The notes under the pieces are model-generated. The model was not told the DNA's origin. It made no database searches and worked only from the letters and a program-made list of their open reading frames with translations. A DNA stretch of 64,000 nucleotides, taken from positions 372,001 through 436,000 of the forward strand of contig BLAL01000206.1 of the NCBI GenBank assembly GCA_015698045.1, read 5' to 3'. Made by a program: the position numbers and the translations under genes. Below are positions 36,150 to 48,485 of the stretch, one piece after another. Within the stretch, counting starts at the first letter, position 1. Each line of letters begins with the position of its first letter. The DNA comes from Rhizophagus clarus. Taxonomy: Eukaryota > Glomeromycota > Glomeromycetes > Glomerales > Glomeraceae.

Positions 36150-36560
36150 TCCTTAATATTAAAAAAAAAATCACTGCCCTTCATTCCTTATATTTCAAGT
36201 CTGCTGGGCTCGTTCAAAAAGTCAAAAAATGAAGAAAGAAATGTTAGAATGATACGTTTCTTTACAGTAATATTAAAAAAGAATCCGTTTCTTACATTTT
36301 AAGCTCAATTCGTCCAAGTTCAACAGCCTAAAAAAAAAGAAAAAAATGTTAGTATGTTTCTTTAATATTAAAAAGAAATCCCCTCCTCCTCTATTCCTTA
36401 CATTCCAAGTCTGAGTTCATTCAAAAAGTCCAGAAACCTAAAAAAAAAAGAAAGAAATGTTAATACATTTCTTTAAAAATTAACAAAAAATCCTTCTTCC
36501 TTGCTCTATTCCTTACATTTCAAGTCTGGGTTCGTCTAAAGGTCTGGCGAAAAAAAGAAG
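36150..36560 (-). repeat. Intron-like module array (minus strand), second block
   Basis: About four units of about 110 bp. On the minus strand the clearest unit has AACATTTCTTTCTTTTTTTT then TTAG, a 36-nt exon-like block (36402-36437, GTTTCTGGACTTTTTGAATG...) and a GTAAGG donor. The hairpin AAATGTATTAACATTT lies in the intron part. Same design as the block at 51.3-54.2 kb. Confidence 0.68.
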
Positions 36561-36749
36561 TCCCGTTATTCTACAAACGAGAGATCCAGCATCTTAAAAA
36601 AAAGAATAAATATAAAAGTAAATTTTATATTTAAACGATCTTTTTTTAAAGATTATCAATGATCAGTCATATGACTGTCGATCGATAGTACCTCTGATCA
36701 TTAGAATTTCATACAAATATTGGTGCCTGATATCTTTTAGAAAACATAT

Positions 36750-36909
36750 TGGTGACTAATAATTTAGATATCGGGGGTCTCAATTTTTAGATGTATTTTT
36801 GATGTGATAAATTGGGTACCTAATATGTAAAAATGTCTGATATATAATTGATTAGTTAACAATATATAGGTACCTGATATGTACCCGATAGAATCGATTT
36901 TGACCAGTG
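36750..36909. repeat. Right terminus of a CACTA-like non-autonomous repeat
   Basis: The sequence ends GTACCCGATAGAATCGATTT then TGACCAGTG; read inward this is CACTGGTCAAAATCGATTCT, nearly the same as the end at 8342. Inside are GGTACCTGATATGT palindromes as at 8 kb. The left end was not located. Confidence 0.6.
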
Positions 36910-37704
36910 TACTATTTGATCGTTAAAGCTGCGTATGCAGTAAAATGTATACAAGAGGCATGTGATACTATTGAATAATCAAAAATAATATAAACACCTT
37001 TTCTTTCCTTTTCTTTTAAGTTTGGGAAAGCAAATTTATTTTTATTTATGAATTTTTTATTATTTACAATTTTTATATTAAAAATTAAAGTAAATTTTAA
37101 TTTTTATTATAACTTAATAAAAAAATACATATTTGATACTTGTTCGCTACTATTTTATAAAATAGTACCCAGGCTGTACAGCGTGGACGTCAGTATCAGT
37201 CACAGTCCAAAAAAAATGTGAGTCTCCAGCCAATATTTGGTATGGACTGGGCCTAACTACTCACTTAATAAATAAAAAAATAAAAATAATTATCTTTTAC
37301 GATGCGTAGGTAAGTTTCTCCTTCTCCTATGATCATTATGTGTGACTAAAATTGATCAAATTTATCAATTTAAAACATGAACGTAAATATTAATTATAAA
37401 TTTTATTATAGTATAATTACCCGGCCTCTCCCAAAATCTCGTTCTAAATTCACGATAATATCTTTGACCAGTACGCGTTCACAGCCACCGCTCAGGGTTT
37501 CCATTACGATAAAAGACAGTTCTAAATATCAAAATCAATTTGAATATTCGATAAATACATTTAATTTATATGAATGTAATTTTATTTATTTACTTACATA
37601 GTAATCCCTAACGAGGTTCCTTCACTTTTGGCTGCACTGTTGCCCAGAAACCTCATTCGAAATATTCTATTTATTCTGATTCAATTAAATGGATTGGTTA
37701 ATTT
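36910..37704. other. Gene-free stretch before the LINE fragment
   Basis: No supported gene. A few less AT-rich patches (37160-37260, 37430-37520) have no recognisable content. Confidence 0.4.
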
Positions 37705-37716
37705 GAATTTAAATTC

Positions 37717-38954
37717 TATGTGCCTCCCTTTCCTATACTAACAGTCGTCTGTATTACAAAACTACCAACTTTGAGCTGTAGGCCTCTATTGAGTATTCCA
37801 TCCGTACAAAACGTCTCATGGTTTTCCCTGTCAAGGTTAAAGGCCATGATGGCAATTATTGGAACGAATTTGCTGACTCTCTTGCAAATTCCACCCATCA
37901 CTTTGATACGGCTCCTCTCTTGCCTGCTGCCGCTTATACTTCTTCGCACAATATCCGCCTGGTGTATGATAATATTGTTTGTGAATCCAACCCTAGGCGG
38001 CTCTTCAAGCTCCACTTTCAGGCCACCTTTTTGAAGGACCTCTTATCTCTTAAATGTTTTCAATTTGTATATTGTCTATATAACAAGGACGACTATATAG
38101 TGGACTGGGAACTCACTTGGTTTACTCTCAATTTTTCCCTGGCACATGACGCTTCTTTTCAGGCTTCTCATGCCGCACAGCATTACACTTTTAAATTTAA
38201 ACTCTTCCTCGACGATTTGCCTCTCCTGGAGAAATTGAAAATTACCCGTTCTGATCTTTATATTGATCTTCTTACGTGCCGTTCATGCTGCGATCGCATG
38301 GAGGACTTGATACACTTGATCCTCTGTTCTAAATGCCATTCTGTTATGCATCAAATTTTACAATCCTATCAAAATCATTTATTTTTCAAGCTTCGCCAAG
38401 CTGGTGAATTGGCTGACAAGGATCCTATGCCTATGCTCAGGAAACTTTCTTCTCTCTCTTGTTGGACTATTTCTTCTTCTAATTGGTTCTCTTATGCGCT
38501 CATCCAGGGTTGTTTACCTACAATGTTTATTGATTTATTTATTGACTTATCTATCTCTAGACAGTCTGCTATGAAGGTCGTAGCTGCGATTCACAAGAAT
38601 TTCATCCAGAAGCTTAGAAAACGCATCTGGAATCTGCGTACTTATGACAAAAGTAAATGGGAAGATGCGATGAACATCACTCTCAAATTGAAAACCACTC
38701 CTTGGCCTTCTAATTTGCCTGCCACTTCGTATGTGCCTTTCTCTTCGCTACCTCCTCCGACCCATCTCGTGATTTCACGTGACTCTGAATTTGATTGGAT
38801 AAAGAACTCGATAACTAAGGTTTGCCATGGTATAATCATCTGTCGGGTTTTATGTGTCGCCTAACGGTGTTACTTAATAACAGCTTTTGCAGGATGGAAT
38901 GTCAATTTTTATATTGGGTGTGTTATCTGTTATTATGTTAGCATAGTTGCTTCT
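37717..38954 (+). mobile_element. 5'-truncated LINE, RNase H and zinc-knuckle part
   Basis: Homologous along its length to 57405-58647 of the larger LINE. It encodes the end of RNase H (VKGHDGNYWNEFADSLANS, with the last acidic residue) and the C-terminal CRSC...HLILC zinc motif, mostly in one frame from about 37818 to 38864, with a stop just upstream of that. The 3' end, GCATAGTTGCTTCT, is the same as in the larger copy, after which the flanks differ. The 5' junction lies directly after GAATTTAAATTC (37705-37716). Confidence 0.9.
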
Positions 38955-40446
38955 CATATCGGCAGATTTGTCTATCTAGGATTAATAAGTTTAAAGTAGG
39001 CAATTTTTGAAATAAATCGTACTCAAAATTGTGCTGTAGCACAAAAAACCAGCTGATGATTTATCATCTGACTAGTGATCAGTTAAGATAAAAATTTTTA
39101 TATCTCGAAACTGAAATAATGAGACAAAACATAGTCGCTTAAAACCCATTTCTCCTATAAAAACCCCATTTCTCACTCTTCGCTTAGATAGTTAGTTGTC
39201 AATTTAACAATTAAGTTTTTTTTTAAATACATATTAATAAAAAGAAAGAAATTAACATAATTTAAATATATAACTCTTTAAATCTATGTTTATTACACCC
39301 GGCATGCACATTTGTTCTCTCCACTATAATATTATGAAGAAATGCTTCGAAATTTAAAACAAATACAATTGAAAATATATTATCAAAAAAAACTTGTTCT
39401 CCGGATAATTGTATTGAAAACAATAACGAAGTATAAAGTAGTTCAGAGTATCATTTATCTATACTGGTTAACTGGCATTCCATTGCCATCCTCGCTTGAT
39501 TTAATTAGATAACGTGAATTACAGAAAAGATGGTTAAAATGAATGGACTAACTGTATAATTGGTGGGGATGTTCATTTCGTTTGTTTTATTTTTTTTTTC
39601 TTTTTTAAGCATATTTTTTTCTCTATTAAAAATCCTAGGACATTTCGGTAAGTTTATGTGGTATTTATTCACTTAGTCTTTCATTTTTTTTTATTAACCA
39701 ACAGTATATTAAAATCTGTGGTTGTGAATTTCTTATTTTATTTTTTTTTAATAATTTTATTCAATTTTTAGGAACAATATAACAATATATATATATGCAA
39801 TGCTATTATTTATACTTTGAAGAGTGAAGTAGATGGGAAGCTCAGCATGCTGCAGAGAGAAGCCCTCCGAATGCTTATAAAACTTTGAAGCAGCTCGAAT
39901 AGTCATGAATATATTAAGCATTTTCATGGATCGCACCCCTCTCTTCATTTTAATTTTTTAGAAAATCTGGAAAATTCGGCCAATGGTACAAAACCGTTGG
40001 ATAGTCGATAGTTTGCTGTATAACGGTTGAAGTTGTAGTTGGTGTGGTAGTCGGTTAGATGTAGTAATGACAAAGACAGGAAATATTTAACCGAATAGTA
40101 CTAGGGAAAGAGTAACCATTATGAAGTCTGGCGCTTATCACGTTGGAGATAAGCGATTAAGAAAAAAGGCAGAATCAAATATTACATGGGAGTGAGACAG
40201 CTATTATAATTAGCTAAACATATGATAACACAGCCCTAAACCTTAGCATTGGTAATTTGTAAAAATATATAATAGCATAGATTATTCATATGGTATTGTT
40301 AAAAATAACCAGCAAATTAAATAATAAATTTTAATTATTTCAATTGTTTTTTATTGTTAAACGCATCAGTTCGAATATTCATGCACTGATTCGAGGCAAC
40401 GATCAGGGAGTTAGAATGAATGACGCTAAGAAATACTAGGATCACG
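38955..40446. other. Gene-free stretch
   Basis: No gene recognised. CCTATAAAAACCCC at 39156 looks like a TATA element but no coding region follows. 40100-40250 is less AT-rich without a visible frame. Confidence 0.4.
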
Positions 40447-42674
40447 CACTGGTCAGAATAGTCCGTTTTGGCAAAATTTTTAAATTGCCGAAATTCAGTC
40501 TAATCTTAGCCGATCAGTCTCAAAAAAATCGGCAATTAATTTTATGGATTTTATAGACGATTTGAACAATTTTTACATAGTAATGCGCTATTAGAAATTG
40601 GAAAATCAGATAGATATTCGAATTTACCAAACTACTTCAGAAAAAAATTGGCATTTGATTCTGTTTATTAAATAATTTTTATTTCATTTCATTTATTCTT
40701 TTATGCATGTACAAATTACATCTACTTTTATTTTACTTATATACTCTAATTTAAAGCCGAATCCTAAGAAAAAAAAGAAAATTTATTTTGTTTTGAAACT
40801 CATCCAAAGATCAAGGGGATCCAGTCAAAAGACCTACAAAAAAAAGCGAAATGTTAGTAAAAATAACAAAAAAAATTGTTTTATTTCATAACTCGCCTGG
40901 GGAATAGGAAACTGAAACGAAACCAGATCTTATAAAAAAAAAAAGAAACAGAAATGTTACGTTTCTTAAAAAAAAAAAGTTTCAAAGTTTGCTTCAAAAC
41001 TTACTCAAGGAACTGACCCAAAAACTGAAAACATGCTTACAAAATAAATAAAAGAAACGGTTAGTTTCTTCAAAACAAAATTAATAAAACGTTTCGAAAT
41101 AAACCATTAAGAAACTTACCGATCCCATCATCCCAGGATCCAAGAAGCGGTACCTACAAAAAAAAAAATAAAAATAAAAAAAAAAGATGCTTCAAAACTT
41201 ACCAAATCCAAAGCTTCAAAGCCGAAGAACTGCTTCAGCTTTCTCTCTATTAGCTTCTACTTTTGCTTTTTATTTCGCTTCAGGAGTCCTAAATCAGAAT
41301 TTGACCGGATTCCTACAAGATAGAAATAAAAAAGCGTTAATTTGAGTTTTTTTTTAAAAGATTACTATGATTCCGTTCTTCAAAAATTGGAACTGACCAT
41401 CTAAAAAAAAAGAACTGTAAGTAACAGTTTGTTAGATATTAAAGTAAAAAAGAACCCACATGTATCTAACAAATCCACTCTAAATAAGAAAAATCAACCG
41501 TTTCGTTTAAAGAAATAATTCCAGGAATAGAAACCACAAACCGATGTTTAAAGACTCGAAAATAAGCTGTCTAAAAAAAAAAAGAGAAGAATCGAAATTG
41601 TCTTTAAACTATGATTTTGCGTTACGTTCCAAGTTTAAAAACATGTTGATACCATTCTTGATTTTGGTTTCCAATAAAGAATTATCCAAAAAGAAAAACT
41701 CCAAAATCCACGTTCAAGAAGACGAATTAGGAGAATTAAAAATAACGTACCGTTCGTTTTTTTCCTCTTATAAATGAATTTTCTAATATCCGTTATTCAT
41801 AACATACCTAGGAGTAACGCAAGGGTGTCTTAGTTCTTTGAATTTGATCATCTTGCACGAAATAATGTTGACGCGCACGATGGTTCTATAAAATAACAAG
41901 TAATTCATCATTGGCCAGTTCTTCGAGATAGGAATTTGGTGGGAGAGGGGTTATTTATAAATTATTCTTTGACGAAACGTTTACAAGCTAATGTTTCATT
42001 TTTTTTTTCTCTTTTTTAGGCGGTTCGTTCTTCACTAATCTTCAGGGTTCTTACAATAACGTTTGTTAAAATTATCAAAATTTTTTCATCCAGGACTTCA
42101 AAGAACTGATCAACTAAAAAAAGTAGGAAAAAAAAATGAAATGTATATAAGTTTTGTTAAAGAAACAATTAAGAAATAAAAAATTGAAAGAATGAAACGC
42201 AAGTTTCATTAAAGAAATAAAACTATTTCTATAAGTTTGTTCGTTATATTTTAATTTACTGGCTCATTTTTTGCTATAATTCGAACGAAACTCATTTAGT
42301 TAATAAATAACCTTAACTGAAATAGGTGAGCATTAACAATTTAGTTAGAATTCTAATGTTTTGGGAGTTAGCGGGGGATTTTAGGGCAATACCTTGCTAA
42401 AGCCACCCGAAATTACATACGCCCAACAAGACTCTAACGTAACTTTACTTAACACTAACCTGACGTTTCATTGGAAAGGGAGAAGACGAAGGAAAAGGAA
42501 AGGAAAAGACAGGGAAATAAATGGAAGGACGAACTGAAGAAAAAGAAAGATAAAAGAAGGGTTTCGTTAAAAGTTTAAAAAAATGACTTGATACATGACA
42601 CAAAGTTCAATTTAATACCATTATTTAAGTCGAATATAGGTTGAATTGTATCAAATTACTTTTTTTGACTAGTG
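40447..42674. mobile_element. Possible non-autonomous CACTA-like element carrying intron-like modules
   Basis: The left end reads CACTGGTCAGAATAGTCC and is followed by GCCGA/TCGGC subterminal motifs. The right end read inward is CACTAGTCAAAAAAAGTAAT, close to the 776 terminus. The two ends agree only over about ten bases and the flanks share just CG, so they may belong to two different insertions. Between them lies a module array and no transposase. Confidence 0.4.
40740..42110 (-). repeat. Intron-like module array, third block (mainly minus strand)
   Basis: On the minus strand, exon-like blocks of about 35 nt are flanked by T tract plus GTAG or TTAG and by GTAAGTTT. The clearest is 41120-41153 (GTACCGCTTCTTGGATCCTG...). 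Introns carry GAAACGG...CCGTTTC or GAAACGTT-type hairpins. At 41950-42050 one module faces the plus strand (GAAACGTTTACAAGCTAATG, T tract, TTTTTTAG) and is similar to 51380-51440. Confidence 0.6.
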
Positions 42675-43184
42675 CGCGAAGAAAAGATAACATAGTTAGA
42701 ATAGCTTCTTTGTCGGTTGGCTGATCTTATTGTGCAATACAACAGAAATAGACTTTTGATTGACGCGATAACTGTATATAATTTAATACAATATTTCAGT
42801 TAAAAAAATAAACTGAATTTCTTTTTTTATTAGTAACGCGCATTTATTGTAAATTACATTGTATATAATAAAAAAAATAATTTATCCAAAAATAAAATCT
42901 ATTTACCTATTTTTGTCGCATGTATAAGTCATGGGGAACAGGTTTGAATCTATCAAGAAATATACCACATAGGAGGTTACTGATTTAATATTCATAATAA
43001 TAATAATTTTCCCATAATGACATAATCTGCTGAAAAAAAAAAAAATCTTTTTTTCTTGAAATCAATTTTTCATGAGATTTATAACGTTTAAAAAGTTTTT
43101 TTATCATAAAAGAAATATTTAATAAAACCATTTATTTATAAAAATTATTAGAAAATACAATAATGTAAAAATTAAGACCAATCT

Positions 43185-43524
43185 CTATAGACCCAAACCA
43201 AATTTAAATCTAACATTTAAATTATCATAATTTCTTTCAAGGATTTGAAAGTCTTTCCATAATTTCTCATACCATTCCCTCGGCATGGAATTATTATCTT
43301 GATTACTGATGTGTACATTATTAATTACGTTAGCAAGGGCCTCGTCTAAATTGTGATTTTGTTCCTAATAAATATATATTAAATTAAATAAATAAATAAT
43401 AGTTTGTAATTATGATTTATTTATTTATCTTATTGATAATTACTAATTTTTGCCCTTGCTGTTGGCGATGCACTTTACGACGAAAATATACTGTACGATT
43501 CTTTTTCCTTGAAGGAGAAGTCAT
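43185..43524 (-). CDS. Small two-exon hypothetical protein, 86 residues
   Basis: ATG at 43524 opens exon 1 (43444-43524, 27 codons, MTSPSRKKNRTVYFRRKVHR...). A 79-nt intron (43365-43443, GTAATT...TTATTAG) joins in frame to exon 2 (43185-43364), which ends VRFKFGLGL and TAG. The N terminus is strongly basic, like a nuclear or nucleic-acid-binding segment; the C-terminal half (NSMPREWYEKLWKDFQILER) is likely helical. GC content rises sharply in both exons and falls in the intron, and TATA-like sequences lie 40-140 bp upstream. No family is recognised. The exact splice fit and base composition make it a credible host gene. Confidence 0.68.
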
Positions 43525-43678
43525 GTTAAAATTTTTTTTAAAAAAATCGCATAATATATATAATATATGCAAGTCAAATCAATCACGTTAAAAATTTTTT
43601 TTTTTTGTAATCGCATTTTTATATATCTATTATATGCAGTCTTTGCTTATATATAAGTTGTTAGATAATCTTAAAATT

Positions 43679-43935
43679 GGAGAAAAACTTAATTATTCTA
43701 AATTTGTTAATAATCATGAATTAATATGCATGTTGAATTGGCTAAATCAATCTTTTCCTAATCTGCATATTTCGAATGATAGAAAAACTTAATGATTTCT
43801 AAATTTGTTAATAAATCACATTATTGGGAGAATTTTTTTACATGCTCGATAATTCGATAATCTTGAAATCGGGTTAAACTTAAATGATAAAAAAAAACTG
43901 ATTATTTCCAAATTTGTTAATAAATCATGAATTTT
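43679..43935. repeat. Three copies of GAAAAACTTAATGATTTCTAA
   Basis: Units near 43680, 43780 and 43890 share AAAAACTTAAT-ATTTCTAA followed by ATTTGTTAATAAATCA. They lie upstream of the 86-aa gene on its promoter side; a role is unknown. Confidence 0.6.
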
Positions 43936-44054
43936 TTAATACATTTTTTTTTTTTTTTGGATTTTTTAATATATCATCGTGAAAAAATTTTTATATAAGT
44001 ATACCAACAATTTTTCTTTTACTCGATGTAATTATGAATAACGGTCATCCTAAT

Positions 44055-44290
44055 GGCATTATACAACTGGTAGAATATGAGAATTGGAAGCACTTCGTGG
44101 CCACAGTTACTGTGAACGTCCTTCTCTAATCGGCCCTCCTGGATAAGGCGTTGTATAACTGATAGTTATTTGTAATTACATACAGTACTATTTTTTGAGT
44201 TGCGTTAGTACTGACGTCCTTGTCGTGCAACTTGGGTATCAATATAATTATTGATAGCGAACAAGTACCAGGGTTTAAACTGAGTTATTC
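44055..44290. other. GC-richer island with nested inverted repeats, possible structured RNA
   Basis: TTATACAAC (44059-44067) pairs with GTTGTATAA (44150-44158) and encloses the perfect hairpin CACAG-TTA-CTGTG (44102-44114). A second pair, GTTGC...GCAAC, lies at about 44200-44232. There is no ORF. It could be a small RNA, a SINE-like relic or part of a MITE. Confidence 0.25.
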
Positions 44291-44551
44291 AAGAAGTAGA
44301 TAAGATATTTGTAGTAAAATTTTTTGAACTCATATTTTAGTTATAATTATACAAATACATAAGCCATATAATAAATATCACTATGTTTACTTGTTGTTTT
44401 TCTTAAGTTACAGAGAGATATTGTGTTTATAATGTTTTATTATTATAAATAATCTAAGATACATAAATTTAATAAAGTTAACGAACCTTTAAAAAATACA
44501 TGTATATAAATTTTTTACATCTAAATTAAAATTATTATTATTTTTTTTTTT

Positions 44552-45184
44552 TCAAATAAACAATTCCCTTGATACAAAAAAATGTATATACACAAATCCT
44601 CCATTACGTACATTTTTTTTATCATCAATGTCTTTTTTTTGTTTCCATTCAACTGTGAGTTCTCCATAAGAATATTTTGGATTCTTGGTTGCCTTTTTTA
44701 ATAAAAGTTTATCTAATGGGTTCTCTTCTTGATTTTGACCGCTTAATTGAACAAATGTTTTTTGATTTTGCTGATAATATTTCACCCTCCAATTGGAATC
44801 ATTAAAAATACTGGATAATTCTTGATAACCTATAGATCCGCGAAAAACACACTTTAATACTCCAGTACTTTTTTTATAGTAATGAATGTAGGGTTTGAAT
44901 ATTTCATTAAATAAATCCACTGGACAATCCATAGATACACTTTGTAACCCAGTATTTTTCTTTCCAAGTCGTCTATGAATCAAATAAACAATATTTTCTT
45001 TAAATTTATTAATTAAAAAACTTGGAATCTTTTCTTGTCCTGCGGGTATTTCATTGTATTTACGAATTATACTTTTATGTTTAAAGAAACCACGGCTAGA
45101 CTTGAATTTTTTTTTACAAACAATACATTCAATATTGTTAATAATTATAATTGGAAGAGGAGGAAGTTCATCGTCTTTATTCAT
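44552..45184 (-). CDS. C2H2-finger protein of a repeated lineage family
   Basis: ATG at 45184 is preferred over an in-frame one at 45331, because the extra 49 residues are low-complexity Phe-rich and unlike the rest. The 210-residue protein starts MNKDDELPPLPIII, has CIVCKKKFKSSRGFFKHKSI (C-x2-C then one His, resembling the first half of a C2H2 finger), then KIPSFLINKFKENIVYLIHR, SVSMDCPVDLFNEIFKPYIH, and ends GGFVYIHFFVSRELFI. From memory this resembles a multi-copy family of C2H2-type proteins in Glomeromycotina; function is unknown and it may be transposon-linked. The frame is intact. Confidence 0.68.
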   Translation of the reverse strand: MNKDDELPPLPIIIINNIECIVCKKKFKSSRGFFKHKSIIRKYNEIPAGQEKIPSFLINKFKENIVYLIHRRLGKKNTGLQSVSMDCPVDLFNEIFKPYIHYYKKSTGVLKCVFRGSIGYQELSSIFNDSNWRVKYYQQNQKTFVQLSGQNQEENPLDKLLLKKATKNPKYSYGELTVEWKQKKDIDDKKNVRNGGFVYIHFFVSRELFI

Positions 45185-45334
45185 TATAAAACCAGAAACT
45201 GAAAGTTGAAGAAAAAAAGATTGGTTGAAAAAAAAAATACTACTGTGTTTAAAGAAAATAAATTTTAGATCAGAACAAAAATTATACAAGACTTCGAGAC
45301 GACAAAACGTCATAGACGTCATATACACCATGTG

Positions 45335-48095
45335 GTACTGTAATAAAAATAGAAAATCACGATCAACTCATAACCTATTTTGTGTAATAAAATCGTTTTA
45401 AGGGGAAACTGCTATCTTCTATGAAAAATTCACTGCTTTTAATTTTCTAACGATAATTTAATAGCAATTGTAGAAGGCTTTTTTATAGTCTTTTCTTATT
45501 TTTCATAGCAGTTTTTTGAAAACTTTTTAACTTAAAAATTTGGTGATTCCGTTTTTTTATAAATATACCGAAGAATTTTCTTCGCGAAATGAATCATTAC
45601 TTTTTTATTTTTTTTTTATTATAAAATATTTTTTTGTAATAATTATTATATAATATACTATATAGTATAATACGTCTATAATAAAATTTTTTATAATAGT
45701 ATGTTTCATAAACCAATAAAATAAAATAATTGTAGATCCTATTGTATATCCGTAATATTTCTGTATTACTTGAACTTGTCGCTTAATTAGTCAATTTGCC
45801 GTTAACTAGGCGCTGTTGAAAAAAAAAAAATTATTTTCGACATTACTGCCCAATTTTTTTTATTTCTCACAATTTTTTTATAAAAGTATTTTTTCCTAAT
45901 CTTTCAGGACGACTGGAATTTTGAACAAACGAACTATAGTTAGTTCTTTCATTTTTTTTTATTCTTCTTTTCATTATAAAGGAACGTGTTAATATTTCCT
46001 TTAATTTTTAAACAAACAGGCAAAATCTAAAATCAGTCCTATAGCTGCGGTACGGTCTGGTCAGTTTAGACATTCAGAATTATTAATATCCCTACTTTCT
46101 ATTTTATAGGTTACTTTGAGTTAAATGGTAGAGAATTGGGAAGGGGACAAACGTTTCATTTTTTTTAGAGAAGCAGAATTTATAGAAGCACATGATATTC
46201 CGATGAAGTCTAACAGGTGGTGAATAGCATCAGTCTGAGGAGAAGGGGTCAATAGGACCTGCTACGGAGGAATATCATACTTCTGATTATATAGAAGGTG
46301 TGGATCTCTCGCTTGGTAGGTTCAATCAAAGTATGCATTTTGTGGTTAGCATCACCAGTGTAAATGACTACCTTGAAGTCCTACCGCTAGTTTATTAATA
46401 TGTATAGTAATAATAATGTATATAGCCATTTGAGTGATGAATAGCATCATATTTTTTTTTTTATTAATTTAATAAAGTTATATTTTTAAAATAGAGTTAT
46501 TTTGCATAAAAGATAAATATAAATGCCTATTGCATTGGTACTATTGATGGTATTGGACGAGTAATATATATTATGCATAATGTCTCAATTTAAAAGCAGT
46601 ATCTTTATCAGTAGTGTTAATTAGTCATTCCGATCATTACAAATAAACTCAAAAAAATAAAGTGTATATAAAACTTAAAGTTTCTGAATAACAGTACAAT
46701 ACATGGCGTAGTTGAAATTACAGGAAAATCGCTAAGCAATAATTAAGTAATCTCTCTGAAAAAGAAACCGCTCTGCTATATTTTGAAAGCACAACTATGG
46801 CTAGCCTGTTGTATGCGGACAATCCAAGAGATCTAGAAAGCCAGCTTTATCCATCCTGAAAAACACTTTCCCAAAAGAAAAAGTCATATTGTTCTTTCTG
46901 GCTAACGCCGACTCCATGTAAATACTGTAAGATGGAGAATGTTAAACTCTTTTTTTTACAAAATTTATACAACTTAAAACTAGAGAAATAAAAGGAAAAA
47001 AAATAGTATTAAAACTAAAATAAAAAAAATAAAGTTAATACAAATCTAATCGCTCAATTAAGAAGAAAGTTTGACGCGTTTAAAGACAGCATTGTCATGA
47101 AAACTGAAATTGAATGCATAGTCATAGATCAACAGTCACCAGTTTAGGTAAAGGTCTTTGCATTAGAAGATGCATAATTATGTTCACTACTAAGGGTGGT
47201 AAGGTTGTACGTAAAAAATTATTTCAAAAATTTGAAGTAATAGCACTGAGTTGTTGATCTAAACGTGAAGACTTTTGTCTCGATCTTATATATTAATATT
47301 AATACATTATATAATAAAAATGGATCATATGCTGTCATAATAGGACTCATGTATGAGTTAAATCCAAAAGATTAAAATGCTCAGAGACTTTGAATTTTAA
47401 AATAAAATAAATCAATAATAAATGAAAAAAAATTAAAATTATATATTCGTTCTGTTTATTTTATTATATTAATATTTGATTTGAAAATTCATTTCTTTTG
47501 GTTTAGACAAAATGTAAGCGTACATATTATTTATTATTTATCATATAGTATCAATTTATATGTGTTATATTACTATTTATCAAAAACTTGGTTTAAAACC
47601 TGCTTTTCTATTATGTACCGAGTTCAGTAAACTCATGTGATTTAGACATTTAGTAAAATTTGCCTCTTAAACCGTTATATAAACAAATATTTTAATTGAA
47701 ACTTCGATTTTAAATTTTGATTAATTATAATACTACTGATTGTTCTCTGTTTGATTTATTAACTTCATAGAGCTAAAAAAAAGGCTTATATCTTGGTTAT
47801 ACTTTTTCAAGCATATAAGCAATTTGAAACAAAAATAATAAATGAAAAACCTTTTGATAATTTTTGATAGCAGAATAAACAAATATTGTGACGTACAAGT
47901 TTTTTTTTCAGTCGGACAAAGTTGTCTTTTTTATTTGTCTATAAACAAACAAATATTTTATTTTTGGTAATATTGATCTGACACAATTATTTATACAGTT
48001 AATATTATACAGTTAGTTATATAAAAAGTGCGTAATTCAGTCCAAATTTAGCAGTTATATTTTATCTTTTTCATCAATATTTTTATGGTATCTTC
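45335..48095. other. Long gene-poor stretch
   Basis: No gene supported. 45890-46180 has two or three intron-like 3' ends (GGAACGTGTTAATATTTCC, T tract, ACAG) like the module arrays. 46780-46930 is less AT-rich and codes weakly (SLLYADNPRDLESQLYPS) before a stop; it may be a gene fragment. Confidence 0.4.
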
Positions 48096-48104
48096 GTCAA
48101 TATT

Positions 48105-48430
48105 TTGTTTTTTTTTTATCTTCGTCAATATTCTTTTATTTTGTTAAAGTTTTCGTTATCTCTTTTATTTTTGTCAAGCCATCATCAATACTCTTTTATT
48201 TTTGTTAAGTCTTCATCAATACTCTTTTGTCTTTGTCAAGTCTTCATCAATACTCTTTATTTTTGTCAAGTCTCTATCTATACTGCTTTGTTAATACTCT
48301 TTTGTTTTTGTCAAGCTTCATCAATACTCTTTTATCTTCGTTTCTGTTAATACCATTTTATCTTTGTTGAGTCTCTGTCAATACTTCTTCATTAATATTC
48401 TTTTGTTTATGTCAAGTTTTTATCAATACT
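48105..48430 (+). repeat. About 31-bp tandem repeat upstream of the transposase-like gene
   Basis: About nine units of TCTTCATCAATACTCTTTTA plus TTTTTGTCAAG, with drifting ends. It stands directly before the promoter of the gene at 48486. Confidence 0.88.
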
Positions 48431-48452
48431 TTTTTTAAAAATCTCCAAATTC

Positions 48453-48461
48453 ACTTATAAG
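48453..48461 (+). promoter_or_regulatory. TATA box before the 48.5-kb gene
   Basis: TTATAAGTAG lies about 30 bp before ATG 48486, implying a very short leader. Sequence match only. Confidence 0.4.
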
Positions 48462-48485
48462 TAGTATTTAATACTATTAAATACA

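Noticed and set aside
37818-38864. A 348-codon open frame taken as a host gene.
   Set aside because: It is homologous along its length to the LINE at 57.4-58.6 kb, with the same 3' end and the RNase H and zinc motifs.
42920-42960. A tRNA B-box-like GGTTTGAATC.
   Set aside because: No matching A box or cloverleaf could be drawn around it.
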